Below are positions 20,936 to 33,200 of a DNA stretch of 64,000 nucleotides, in pieces. Numbering within the stretch: the first letter of the stretch is position 1; each line of letters begins with the position of its first letter. The notes under the pieces are model-generated. The model made no database searches and was not told the DNA's origin. It was given only the letters and a program-made list of their open reading frames with translations. The stretch spans positions 23,325,001 to 23,389,000 of the forward strand of contig NC_046681.1 of the NCBI RefSeq assembly GCF_009870125.1, given 5' to 3'. The position numbers and the translations under genes were made by a program. The stretch is from Drosophila pseudoobscura. Taxonomy: Eukaryota; Arthropoda; Insecta; Diptera; Drosophilidae.

Positions 20936-23000
20936 TCATTGCACGAAGGTTCTGTCCAAACCTTATGACATGTTCCAGTCGGGGTAGTCGGTCAATTTTC
21001 GGACCCCAGAACCAGAGGGAAAGTCCGTTAGTTCGTGGTTCGTCCTCGCCTGCCAAAGTGTGACTGACTGAGCTTTTGCCTTGTCCGCGCCAACTGTCCA
21101 CTTATGAGGGAAAACACAATAACAACAATATTTTTCGCGCTAACCATTAAATGGGGCCAGGCCGCCAGCCCCCATCTCTACCATTAGAACAACGACGCCC
21201 CCCGAGGCAGGTGGCAGTTGCAGGAGCAGGAGGCTCTCTCGGCGAACGTGCACGCGTGTGGTGTGTGTGTGTTGTCAACAACCTGGTTGGTATTTGCTTT
21301 CCAATTTATTGTTGTTTTCGTGCCTCAGTTTTGTGGATGTTCTGAATTGGCACAACAACAACAACAACAACAACTGCAGGTTAGAAATCTACATATACTA
21401 GATCCCATATACTATGGGATACCGTAACTTTGATTATTATAAAGCATTATAAGGCACAGTAATCTTTTCCACTTTTCATTGGGGAACCTTTCCTATACCG
21501 ATAGCTAGAGAGCGGATCATGCGAGCGTGATTGACGCCGGACGGCTCTGAGAGGACACACATAAAAACATATGAATTTTCGCTTGCATCCAAGCATTCCC
21601 CAAGTGTCCCCAACGGACTCTACAATACCATACACGCCGTGTCTGCTCTAGGTACAGGGTATAAAAATGTTAACATATGGTCATTGTCCATCTAAAATGC
21701 AAGTTCACCTGAAGGAAGGGGGGATGGGATTTGAGGTGGCCTTATGGGGTGGTGCCGGTGGGCGAGTGGAACCCTCAGAATATGAGGTATATACTAATCG
21801 ACACACACAGCATAATCCATCAGTAGGATAATAATCTAGATTTTGATAAATTACCAACAAATTATGGGTTGACCATGGCCCATGGCTGAACAGGAGCTCG
21901 TTTGGTTCTCCCGCTCACGCTCATCGAATATTCGATTCTCTGCAATTATTAAAGCTTACTGGTTAAGGATAGGAAAATATGTAAATATCGTTAATAATGC
22001 ATATACTATGAAAAAGGTGTTCGTTATATATGTATATAGAACCATGTAACTAATAGAGGAATTAACTGTTAAGAGAGCACACACAAAATTCCGTGTAATA
22101 TAACTTTAAAAGTTAAATATTTGTTTGCTGATCTTGTGCTTGTTATTTAGCAATCAAATCCTCCTCACGGATCTTGTGCTTGTTATTTAGCAATCAAATC
22201 CTACCTCACTTCACAGATCCATCAATAATGTATCAATGCGTACATATGTATGTATGTATATTCTTTTTCCTTACCCCTCAGCCCTGAAGTACCGCTACTG
22301 TAAGACGCTTGGAGGTAGATTGGAACTGGAGCTGGGGCTGGATATTCCCTGGACAATTGTTGGGTAAGCTCCCGAGCACGTCACCGGGTGATTAAAAAAT
22401 GTTCACCGCACTCCGGGGCTGGTACGTGACCATCATTCGGTCGAATATAAAATATAGAGTGCAGGCCAGATGACGCCTCGTATGAGCAATGAGTGGTGCA
22501 ACAAAAACGGGGTAGAAATTAATGGGTCAAGTGAAAACATTTGAATGAGTTATAATCTGGCAGAGTGCCGACAGGCGACGAGCGACGAGCGTGGGACTGC
22601 GAAATGTCTAACTTGTTGATAAGTTTTTACCCACGTAGTGCTCTCTCACATATGTATACAACAATACGTATAGCGAAAGAGGCGAGCAAAACAGAGAATT
22701 GAGGGAGAGCCAGATGGCGTCGGCGCCTGCGCCATCCTGGAACACAAAGAGCCCAGATTTCACTTTCAATATTGAAAGCAAACGTCGGCTGAATGGAAAC
22801 CGAAGCCCCGCAAATGCTTCGGACGCCTGTCTCGGGCTCTGTTGTTGGCACAAGAAGATTCTGTTCAGTCGCAGCGTGCCTGGTGTGCGGCAAAGATGTC
22901 GTCTGCTGCAGTTCCTCGCCGTCGCCTGTAGAAATCAAAAACCTACATCACACACGCCTTCTCTCTTTCCTTCACCGGACTACGGTTGGATATTTTAGAC
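20936..23000. other. Spacer upstream of the first P-protein gene
   Basis: Contains a (CAA)n run at 21353-21373 and a 33-bp direct duplication (22130-22162 and 22170-22202). No coding gene is seen. 22600-23000 may be 5'UTR or 5' intron of the P-protein gene, with TATTTTAG immediately before ACATGG at 22999. Confidence 0.4.
22130..22202 (+). repeat. 33-bp direct duplication
   Basis: GATCTTGTGCTTGTTATTTA and the next 13 bases occur twice without mismatch, 40 bp apart. Confidence 0.9.
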
Positions 23001-26000
23001 ATGGGTCTGCGGGATACCTTCAGACTGCGCCCGGACAGTCCGTCGCGCGTGGGCAACAGCAGCATTGAGCTGCAGAACAGAGCCACACCGCGGAGTGGAG
23101 CCAGCTGCCACCATCACAATCAGGTTGGAGCTGTCCAGGTCACCGAGCAATCACTGCAGGTGTGGCGCGCCCTGCCCGCGGAGATTCGCCATGATCCCAG
23201 CATGGCCAGCTTTAAAATGGAGAACGAACGCATTCACGGTGAGTACCGAGAGAGAGAGAGAGAGAGAGAGAGGGGGAGGGACCTGCAACCCTTCATGAGT
23301 GAGGAAGACCTGTCCTCCCATCAATTACTGGACTGTCTGTCCAAGAGCTTGAGAAAGGTCAGGCCAAAGTATGAGGCACATCAATAATTCAAATGCTGCC
23401 TTTTTGTAGGCTCCTCTGGAGGTGCGAGCGATGACGACCCTGATGATGGTGGGGACTATAATGACGCAGATGTGGGTGACCGTATTCAGGATGAGCCCGG
23501 TTCCAGCTTTGCTGGCTCAGATTTTCTCGATATCAAGACCAAGCCGGGACAAGAGGAAAATCACACAGATGATGAGGCAACGACAACGCACTCGGATCAC
23601 GATCCGGCCAATGGTCCGGGCAATGCCAAATCCATGGCCCGCCGCCTTCACCACAAATCCACGCGCTCCAAGGAGCAGCGCCAGTGGGACAAGCTGTGGA
23701 AGCGTCTGGGACTGCTCCTCTTCTGGCTGCTGGCCGCCGTCGTGCTCATCTCTGTGGGGGAGAAACACCTGCTGGAGAAGACCATCGATGTACCGCAGGG
23801 CGATCAAGGGAAAAGTGAGCTTCGACGGTGGAAATTCAATTTAAAATTTAAATTTAAACTATAACTTTCTTATCGTAGTTTTCGCTTTGGTGCAAAAACC
23901 AACTGGCGATTTTCGTCTGACGATCCAGGGCGCCTTCGAGGAACTGTCACCGACGGACAATGAGAACGAAACCATTAGCTATAGCTATCTGTTTGTGCAG
24001 CCGCAGGTGTCCGCTTACATTGGCGATAATCGCACTACAAAGGTGTTCCAGGTGAGCCATCTAAAGTTGTGGCAATTCATTCCATCACATTCATTCCCAT
24101 CCGCCCCATATAGAACACTTTGCAGGCCTGGCAGCTGCCTTTACTGCCTGATGATCAGCTGGAACGTGCTCCGTCTGTGTCCAGGAATCGTACGTACCAA
24201 ATGAGCTCCGAACTGAGCGATCTTCTGGCCCAGCCGAAGAGTGAGATGCGTTTGCACATCTACAGCGATGCAGCCACAGATCTGGCGGTTATACTAAGCT
24301 ATAATCCCTTGATAGTCAACGCTCGAATAGGCAGCATTCTGGCTGGTCTTATACTCCTGATCTTCTATGCTCTGTTGGTGTGGGAGCTGTTCGAGCGACC
24401 CTTCATAGCCATGGTCTGTTCGATTCTATCGGTCACGGCTCTGGCCTGCTTTAATGGTGAGTGATTAGAGCGCAGCAGGAGGTAGCATTCAATCAATATT
24501 CAATAATGTTTTATAGATCGCCCAAACATGGATGAGATCATCCAGTGGATGGACATGGAGCTGCTCACTCTCCTGTTCTGCATGATGCTGCTCATCCTGA
24601 TACTCACAGAAACGGGGGTGTTTGATTATCTGGCCGTGTTCTGTTTTGAGATATCGGGTGGCAAGATTTGGCCCATGATCTACAGTCTCTGTTTGGTGAC
24701 CTGCCTGGTGTCCAGTGTGCTGGACAACATGACCACTGTCCTTTTGCTTACACCAGTGGCCATTCGCCTGTGCGAGGTGATGCAGCTGGATCCGCTTCCG
24801 GTCGTGATGGGCATCATTGTGCATGCGAATATTGGTGGGGCCCTCACACCCATTGGGGATCCCATCAGCATTATTGTCAGCACCAACCACTACATTGTGG
24901 AGAATGTGAGTTTGAACTATATCCCAATTCCGTTCCATTCTTGATCTGTGTGTCTCCTATGGAGATAGGATGTGACTTTCCTTACCTTTGTGGCGCACAC
25001 CTTTCCGGGCGTCCTGCTGGCCGTGATCCAAAGCTGTGTCTATCTTCGCCTCTTTTACCACAACATCGACGCCCTGCGCCTGAACGAACCTAAGGAGATG
25101 CGCGAACTGCGACGCGAGATCAAGGTCTGGCAGCGAGCTCTCAATGCCGTGGGCTCCTGCTCCAAGGATGCGCAGCTGGTGCGCGGCACCCTCCAGGGAA
25201 AAGTGAAGCAACTAAAGCGGACGCTGAGACGGCTGCAACGTGGAGTCGGTTCCACAGAGGTCTATGCCAACACCCTGGATGAGCTTAAGCAGAAGGTTCG
25301 ATGGTTATGTCCTGCCAATACCCAATTCCCAATATTACATTTGATTTCCCAATCCACAGTACCCCATCAAGAACAAGACGCTTCTGCTGCAGTCCGCTGG
25401 GGCTTTGATCTTTGTCATCGTCTGCTTTTTCATACAGTCGGTACCTCATTGGAGGACTCTGCCCCTGGGCTGGGTAGCTCTACTGGGTGTCATTCTGCTA
25501 CTGATCATCCTCAATCGCGACGACATGGAGCATCTGATGCACCGCATCGAATGGACCACACTACTCTTTTTCGCTGCCATGTTCGTGATGATGGAGTGCG
25601 TGGAGCGCCTGGGCCTCTTCGCCAGCATCGGCGAGCTCACCGAGCACGTCATCCTCTCGGTGGACAAGCGACATCGCCTGGCTATGGCCATCTTCATAAT
25701 ACTGTGGGCCTCGGCCCTAGCCTCGGCCATTCTAGACAGCATCCCAGTCACGGCAATGATGGTCAAGCTTGTTACCTCGCTGGTTTCCAAGCCTTCGATC
25801 TGCCTGCCGCTCCAGCCCCTAGTCTGGGCATTGACCCTGGGTGCCTCTCTGGGCGGCAACGGCACCCTTTACGGGGCCTCGGCCAATGTAATTGCCGCGG
25901 GGATAGCCGAACAGCACGGCTATAAGCTTTCGTTCACACGATACCTGAGGACCGTATTCCCCATGATGATGGGACAGATCACCCTGATGACAGTCTACCT

Positions 26001-26034
26001 TCTAGTGGCCCACATTGTATTTGGCTGGCATTGA
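23001..26034 (+). CDS. hoe1/hoe2: P-protein (OCA2-like) anion permease, hoepel paralogue A
   Basis: Seven exons, 23001-23238, 23410-23814, 23879-24051, 24114-24456, 24517-24905, 24969-25295 and 25360-26034, give 849 residues, close to OCA2 length. Family signatures include [64 protein letters not shown] and GNGTLYGASANVIAAGIAEQ. About a dozen membrane segments follow an acidic cytosolic N-terminus (DDDPDDGGDYNDADVGD). A luminal loop with N-glycosylation sites (NETISYS) lies after the first membrane span. P-proteins are ion transporters of endolysosome-related organelles; in mammals OCA2 is a melanosomal chloride channel that sets pH. The fly substrate is not shown by sequence. An (AG)n run abuts the exon 1 donor. 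Confidence 0.93.
23247..23276 (+). repeat. (AG)n microsatellite beside the exon 1 splice donor
   Basis: About 13 GA/AG units followed by a G-run begin 8 bp after the GT of intron 1 of the P-protein gene. Confidence 0.95.
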
Positions 26035-27293
26035 ACAACATATGATATAAATGGCTATTTATTAATAATAATCGACTAGTTCTGTGAATAATGACTAGAC
26101 TTTTTCGAACTAAATATTTAATGATACTTTTTGTGTAAGTTTTACTGTGGCACCTTTCTTCCTGTTTGTATTCGTCTCTTTGTGTCTCTTTGCGTGTGTT
26201 AATGCTCTCTTCTACGATTATACGAGTATATGTGTTTATATATAATATATCTGAGCGTTTATTTGTGATTTGGAATTATATAAATATACAAAAAGTGATG
26301 GAAGTGTGTTTATTTGTACATATACCCGTACGCTGTGGCTGGACAGCTGAAAATGAACAAACTTTTCGGGCTTCCCAAGGTTGTCTCAACATATCAAATA
26401 CGACTAAGTACAGTAGACTAAATATAGATTGGATCAACTTGATTGTCCACTTGTGGACAAAACGATTGTACAGTCGAACTTCCATAAAGTGAATCATAGC
26501 AGAATATAGAGTGGCGGTGTTGTGGAAATAAATTCGTTGCTCGAAAGTTTGAAATATAGAAGTTCGACTGTTTGTAGGTTGAAACAGTAGATTCAAAAGA
26601 ACTCTTAAGTTAATTTAAAACTGTTTTTATCACACTTCATTATTGTTTTAGAGCACTGTCTATCCATACATTTATTGCAGCCATATTTATTTTAGAAACC
26701 CCGTCATATCATGCGTTCTTGAACTTGCTCCACTTGCGTTTAGGAAAACGAAAGAACAACAAATAAATAATACTTGAGACTGGCCATCGGTTAGTTCAAT
26801 GCAGAACACAAGATTTATGTATATAGGAACCAGTATAGGTATATAGAATGGGTCTGTAGTATATAGAACCCCGAGTAAATAGAAAAACAAACGCTGGTCA
26901 ATAAATGAGCGTAGGAAAAATTAGAATAGAAACAAGGGATTTGCTCTTCTGCTGCTGCGCTTTCCACGCTTTCCATGGTGCCTTTTCCATTGCTAAATTG
27001 TATTTTAAGTTTTACGCTCAAACCGACGACGTGTCAGCCATGTGAAGAGAGGACCGCCAGCAGTTTTATGGCAGACACGCGAGGGAAAACCAAACTGAGA
27101 AAAACCGTTCGGACGCGGCATGGGACAGATACAGATACGTCGTGGAAAGACAGCGCAAAATTTTTAATTAATTTTCTTCTTCTAGTATAAATTGAATAAT
27201 ATCCAAAGGGAAGGCCTGTGAAGATGTGATGAAAATACCAAACCGTTAAAGTTGTGTTAAGATTTTGAGGTTTTTTCTGTTTGTGAAGTGAAA
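26035..27293. other. 3'UTR of the P-protein gene and spacer
   Basis: AT-rich, with a small inverted-repeat element at 26471-26570. No coding gene. 27000-27293 is likely the 5'UTR of the following exon. Confidence 0.4.
26471..26570. mobile_element. 100-bp MITE-like element
   Basis: The ends are CAGTCGAACTTCCATA (26471-26486) and the inverse TATAGAAGTTCGACTG (26555-26570), matching at 15 of 16 positions. CAGTCGAACTTC resembles the ends of pogo/Tigger-type DNA transposons. There is no coding capacity. The left side is preceded by TA, but I see no clean TA duplication on the right. Confidence 0.55.
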
Positions 27294-30200
27294 ATGTCTG
27301 CTCCCTATGGCTACTCGAAGCCCACGTTCATGATAACCGACCACTCCCGGGATCCCTACCATCTGCATGTGGAGGAGACGGCCGATGAGGATGACTGCGA
27401 TGCGGACGGCGATGGAGAGGTGGATGTGGAGCGACACTCTAAGCTGCAGGAGATCATCAATTGGCTGCATCTGAATGCCAAGCACCCACGTAATTGGTAA
27501 GTCCCCCAACATCAAGTATACGCCACAGGGATGCTTCACCCATTCCCATTCCTATTTTATACGCAAAGTTATTTGTTCTCTCTTGTCTGTTTATATTTTG
27601 GTTCCATATCTCATTAGCAGACATTTAATTGTGGTCAGTCGGCAGGAGGGTCTTTGCCCAAAAACTTTTCCTTTTAATGTTTCCATGCGACGGTCCGCTT
27701 TTGTTTGTTTTTCCTTCGAAAACAATTTCATGGGGTATTAGGTCTCTGTGTGAACTTTAACAGATGGAATTTCCTATTGAGATTAATTTCAATTGATTTG
27801 TTTTTCCTCTGGGAAGAAACACACAAAAATTCGCTTAAAAGCAATAAAATATCCAGGATATCCTGCAGGGTGATGGATACACTCGGTAAAGCGGTCGATA
27901 TCTCAAAGTTAACCCAAAAATAAATCAACTACGGTGATTTTTCCAGGCAATAATTTCAGCTACTATATTTTAGAAAACAAAATCTTTTCTTTACCTCTAG
28001 GGTTATTCTTCAAGGCAATAATTCCAGTTATGTATAGGGGAAGTCATTTCAAAAACAAAACAAGCTGTCAATAGAACAGTAAACGAATATTTGTTGTTAC
28101 TTTGTGTAGATGGCAGGGGAAGCATTCCCAATAAGTAATTAAATCTTATGGTAAGAACTGCCAACAAGTATTCACAAATTCCGCGAATACAATATACAAT
28201 ATTTATAAATATGCCAGGCTATTCACCTGTCAAGCCTGTTCACATCTTTTGTTTGGAAAAGCTGCTGATTCGTGGAATAGTTAGCCAATATGTACATATA
28301 TGCTTTGTTCACATTCAACAGCACATTCAATAATTGAACAGAACGTGCGAAAAAACAATGTCAAAAGAAAAGGCACACATTTTATGACCCAGCATTGACG
28401 CTTATCTCAGATCCCCGGTAACCCAAACCCAAACCCGAACCCCAAGAAGTCACTCCGTAAGCAAATTGTGACTCAGTAAACTCGGTAGCGCTTTGTATGT
28501 AATATTCTGTAATATATCTGAGCATCACAGATCCAGACTCATAATTGACGGCACTATAAACACTCCCACACATCGTCAGAGTCGCAGCCTGTGTTATCTG
28601 TGAAGTGGAAACTGAGAGCTCATAGATGCAAAACGTTGTTCTTCAATTAAAAGTTCCGCTTTGTTAATTAACAATTAAAGGGAAAACTTGAGATTGTAAT
28701 TCCCTGAGTTCTAGTCTTGTCTAGGAACTGTTAATAATACAGGGTGTCGAATCAGGGGAAGAAAAAACCATATTGTCGTGAATGTTTACATTCATAAAAT
28801 TTATATATATTTTCAAAAATACATAATCATTCATGGAGAGATAAGAAAAACCCACTTCAGGCAGCCTGTATGTTCAATCAATACCCCATCTTAGTGTAAA
28901 TATCTACATTGAAGACAAACAGCGTTGACAGACAGCAATCCCCTAAATAGTCTATCTATCAATCTACTATGATGACGATCAAATACCTCCCTCGACAACA
29001 TGCACAAGTTCGAGTAGGTTTCAAATAGATTAATGACAAACAACATTGTTTAAACATTCAATTCCCTAGAAATTCTGTAGACTTTACAGACAAAAGATAT
29101 CTATACTCGTAAACATTTATCATCACTCTGGAATATATTTACAATCCAATCTAAGTTATCAAAAGTAATCATTTAATTGCTTTAAATGAAGTAGACACCC
29201 TATACAGTACCCGAACAAAATCCTCTGGCAAAACACATTAGTATGCACTCGTTATTTACATAATTACTATTTATTTTTTATGAACTCACAGTGTGCATTC
29301 AGTGCTGCCTCAAGTGGGGCTTGGGAAATTCTTATACGAGTATGCACTCACCACTCACGAGAACCAGTATATTCGTATTTATTAGCATTTTAGTAAGTAG
29401 CGGTAGCAAGATAACATAACATACAGCAATAATAGCCAGTTCTAGCCAAGTGCCATTGCCTGCCATTGTCTATGGTCATTAGTAAGCAGAGGGAGAGTGG
29501 GATTGGAAATGGGATTGGGTGAAGTTCTGTTGACCTTCAGGTAGCCTGTCCGGACCGTGAAACTGGCCTTGGCATTGACAGCTGACAATTTTGATAGTGT
29601 GTGCTATTAATTTCAACCTCCTGGCACCCACACATACGAGCCAATACCACGTGATACTAGCCAAAAGAACATCAAACCCGGTTTTAGTGGCCTGACGATG
29701 ATGACATGTTGGCTAGGAAAGGCCACATGTGTATATTGTTTGCGGATACTTGGGCTCGAGGAGGGTGGAGGAGGAGGTACATGTGGGTTTTCCGACATAG
29801 AATTTTCATTTCAACTGTAAATACTTATTTGTGGCGAATAGTTTGAGCTTAGGGGCTGTAAAAGTTCCGGTTTGCATATACATATGTACGAGTATATGTC
29901 GAGTGTTTCCATATATAGTACAGTACATAGTGTGGCATAGCCTTGCTCCCACAGCGTGTGAATAAATTATGTATACGCTTAATAATGGGATGCGGTATGG
30001 GCTGCGGTATGGGAAATACTTAAGGGACAAACTTGTTCAACTTTCAAGAGTCTGTCAGAGTAAAAGTAATAAAGTTTAAACAGACAAGCTAAAGTGCTTA
30101 CATTGAAAATGGTGCTGTACAAATTCATTAGATAAATAAATATTAAGCTGAGAACTGGAAAAGTCACGGCAATTCTGGAAAATTAAAATTTCTATGGAAA

Positions 30201-33200
30201 GGCATCCTCTGACTATTATCATTTGGGGACATGTAAGTCCATTATAGATCCGTGTATACATCTATGTACATATGTAAGGTATTATTTGGTTATTATTAAA
30301 TCGCAGTAGTCTGGAAAGTGCAAGAACAATTAGTTTTAACCTCACGGCTTGATCTCGGTTAGTTTTTGTGCTGCGTTTAGCTGCTGTAATTCTCTTTTTA
30401 CAACTCGTTTTGCTGTTCCTCCTTTTCTCTGCTGTGCTCTCCCTCTGTTGTTTCTGCTTGACTGCTGTTCATCTGCTGTTAATACCGTTCTGCTGTTACA
30501 GCTGTTTCTGTGCTGTTTGTCTGCTGTTGATCTGCTGTTGATCTGCTGTAACTGCTGTTGCTTTGCTGCTGATCTGCAATTACGCCCTTGCTCTGCTGTT
30601 ACTGCGTTGATCAGCTGTTACTTTGCTCCTACTGCTGTTGTCCTGCTGTTTGTCTGCTTTTGCAGCAGATGCTCTGCTGTTACTCTGCTGCTGATTGCTG
30701 CTGTTCCCCGTCGCTAACCACTGCTCCTTCAATGGACGAGCTTGCCCACTCCTTCTTACATATATCAAACCAAGCCTGTTGCTTTAAGGACTTAGAACGA
30801 GAATCCAAGTACCATAAATGCAGGCTACAGAAAATTGCCAAGCAGCAGCCTCATACTCGGTATCTATACAGACATATGGGGCTGCACCCAGCTCGCTGAT
30901 ATGCGTTCTTATGGACAAACCGTATGGACCTTGGAGCCAATGCACAATTATCGTTAGCTATAGCGACACCCCCCACCAACTGCGTCCCACTCTGCAGCTA
31001 TTATCATTGCTATTGAATGTGGGTGAGGAAAATTGCTGAATAAAAGAGCGTAATAAAATTTCACGCTTTAAAGCCGCTCAAGTGTCAGGCTGCTCGTGCC
31101 AAGAACTACTTAAAGAGATACCTACATCAACTCATGCTTGGTACAGTAGCAGCTGTCTTGGGCGGACTCTTTTTATAGTCCCGAAAGGGATTCAACGCCT
31201 CAAGGATACTCTTTTTTTGGGGTACAAAAGTGTTTAGCTCTAGCTTGTATAGATTTGTAAGCTCTGTCCTCCCAAGAGACCTTTCACTGTATATTCAACG
31301 AGTGTTTCGATTGAATGTGTGTTCATTTGTTGCTTCATTGTCATTGGCGGCATGTCCCGGGGCGGGGCGGAGTGGAGTGGGCCTCGGGTACGTTTATTTT
31401 GTGCGAATTTTGGGGTTCTGTATATTCAATAAAACTCAGGCAAACTGAGTTGGAAATGCAAAGAAATCGACAACATTGAGACAACGCAGAGCCACATGCC
31501 ACAGTTTGCAAGTTCCGTTTGATAAATTTGCCTTTTGTCTGCTTTGCCCACATCCATGTCACCCCATGTACAAGTATTGTATATTATGTGCATGTGTGGC
31601 GTGCATGTGGGTGTATATCATCTCAATTTGGAGCTCTGCTTTACTCTGTTGGGATTTATCTTGTTTGGCCTATAAATAAACGATTTTTTTTATGTTTTAT
31701 CATTTTGATAGAGCTGTTTTTCAGATTTTACTTTCACTTCTTTTCAACATGAATCTTGACTTACTTTATGGCATTTTATGGGATCTATGGCAATTGCTTT
31801 GAATTCGTGTTAATTGCTTCGTAAATATGGGTATCCTTGAAAAAACTAAGATGAGAGCTGATGGAGCGGTTCTTACGCCTAAAATTTGATTAAATAGAGG
31901 AATAGCTAAGCAATAAATGTAGAGAAGTTCAAAGAGTTAAGCTAAGTTGTCCACGCAAAAGAGTTTTCCCTGTCGTTTTCACAAACGACAAACAAATTAG
32001 CACGGTCAAAAAGTGTATGCATGGAGGCTGACTAACTGAAATTCTAGGGCCCAGAGTCTAGTCCAAGCACCGTTCAAGTTCAAGTCGTTGGCCACTGGAA
32101 TGAATATACTATACATGTGCAGTGGAAACAACCCTCACACAGGCCTAACCCCCCACACATCCACTAGTAGCGGCATTCAACAGCTATTGAAAGCGTTCCA
32201 CACCATTCAATTGACCGGTGGCTTTCAATCCGCCATTCAACCGAGAACAGCTGCGGCAGAACCGACGCGACAACAGAGTCGTCATCGTTGTCGTCGTCGT
32301 CGGCAGCGGCAGCGCCAGCGCCAGCGCCAGCTACCGGCATCGAACCAGCCCAGAGCCCAGAGACATGACTAGGAACACGGCGACGAACCCACGGACTTAT
32401 TCAGTTTACAACTTTCGCTCGAAACGGACGTGCGACTGTGTCCGGGTTCGATCCGCGGGTTCGATCTGGAAGCGAGCGAGTGCCAAACAAAATAATCCAA
32501 TAAATAAATTCACACACAATACAAATAATTATCCAAATGCGATAAATAAAACAAAGAAAACAAAACTAAAAGTGAGACAAACAATTTTGATAAAGAATAC
32601 AGAAAGAACCACTTTCTGGACTTATCAGTACCCCCCTTGGAGTTCATTCGGATGCAGCAGCAGTAGGGGCAGCGGCAGCGGCAGCAGGGAGATAAAAAAA
32701 AGACGAATCATGGAAATTTTCCTTTGTTTGAAAGAGAGGCGTATCTTGTTTCAGGAGCTCCCCCAAAAGTTTCCATTTGCTGTGATAATTTTGCTCATTA
32801 GGAGACCCCAAAAAAGAGCAATATCTTTTGCATTAAGTGTACATATCTAATTAGTCCGGTTCTGACTGACCAGCAGAATAATTGGAAACTGGTCTACACT
32901 TCGTGGATATAAATTATTCCAAGGTTTTCTGTGAGAACTGCTGGATGAAGGTGCAGGTGTCTGGCACCTGGCTGGCATATGTTTCAGTATTTACACATTC
33001 GTGATTAAAATTTCCAGCGGACGAGACATTCCAAGAGCTACGATGTATACCCGTGGCTATCAGTGGCTGGCAAATATTTCATCATTTATTGATGGTCGCA
33101 CCTCCAGGAACAGGAATCCACCCAATCAATAATTGAGCTCCCGACAGGCCACGCAAATAAGCCATACATTAAGCTGGACAAATATAACTGTCAGGAAGTG

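Noticed and set aside
28382-28573. Minus-strand 63-residue ORF (MCGSVYSAVNYE...)
   Set aside because: Small, no splice or promoter support, and a GGTTTGGGTTTGGGTT repeat explains part of its open frame.
32440-32470. GGGTTCGATCC twice, resembling a tRNA B box
   Set aside because: No A box, no cloverleaf and no acceptor stem around it.
32218-32850. 210-codon frame in the UTR-like block
   Set aside because: Low-complexity and A-rich translation with no family resemblance; looks like an open stretch of untranslated sequence.
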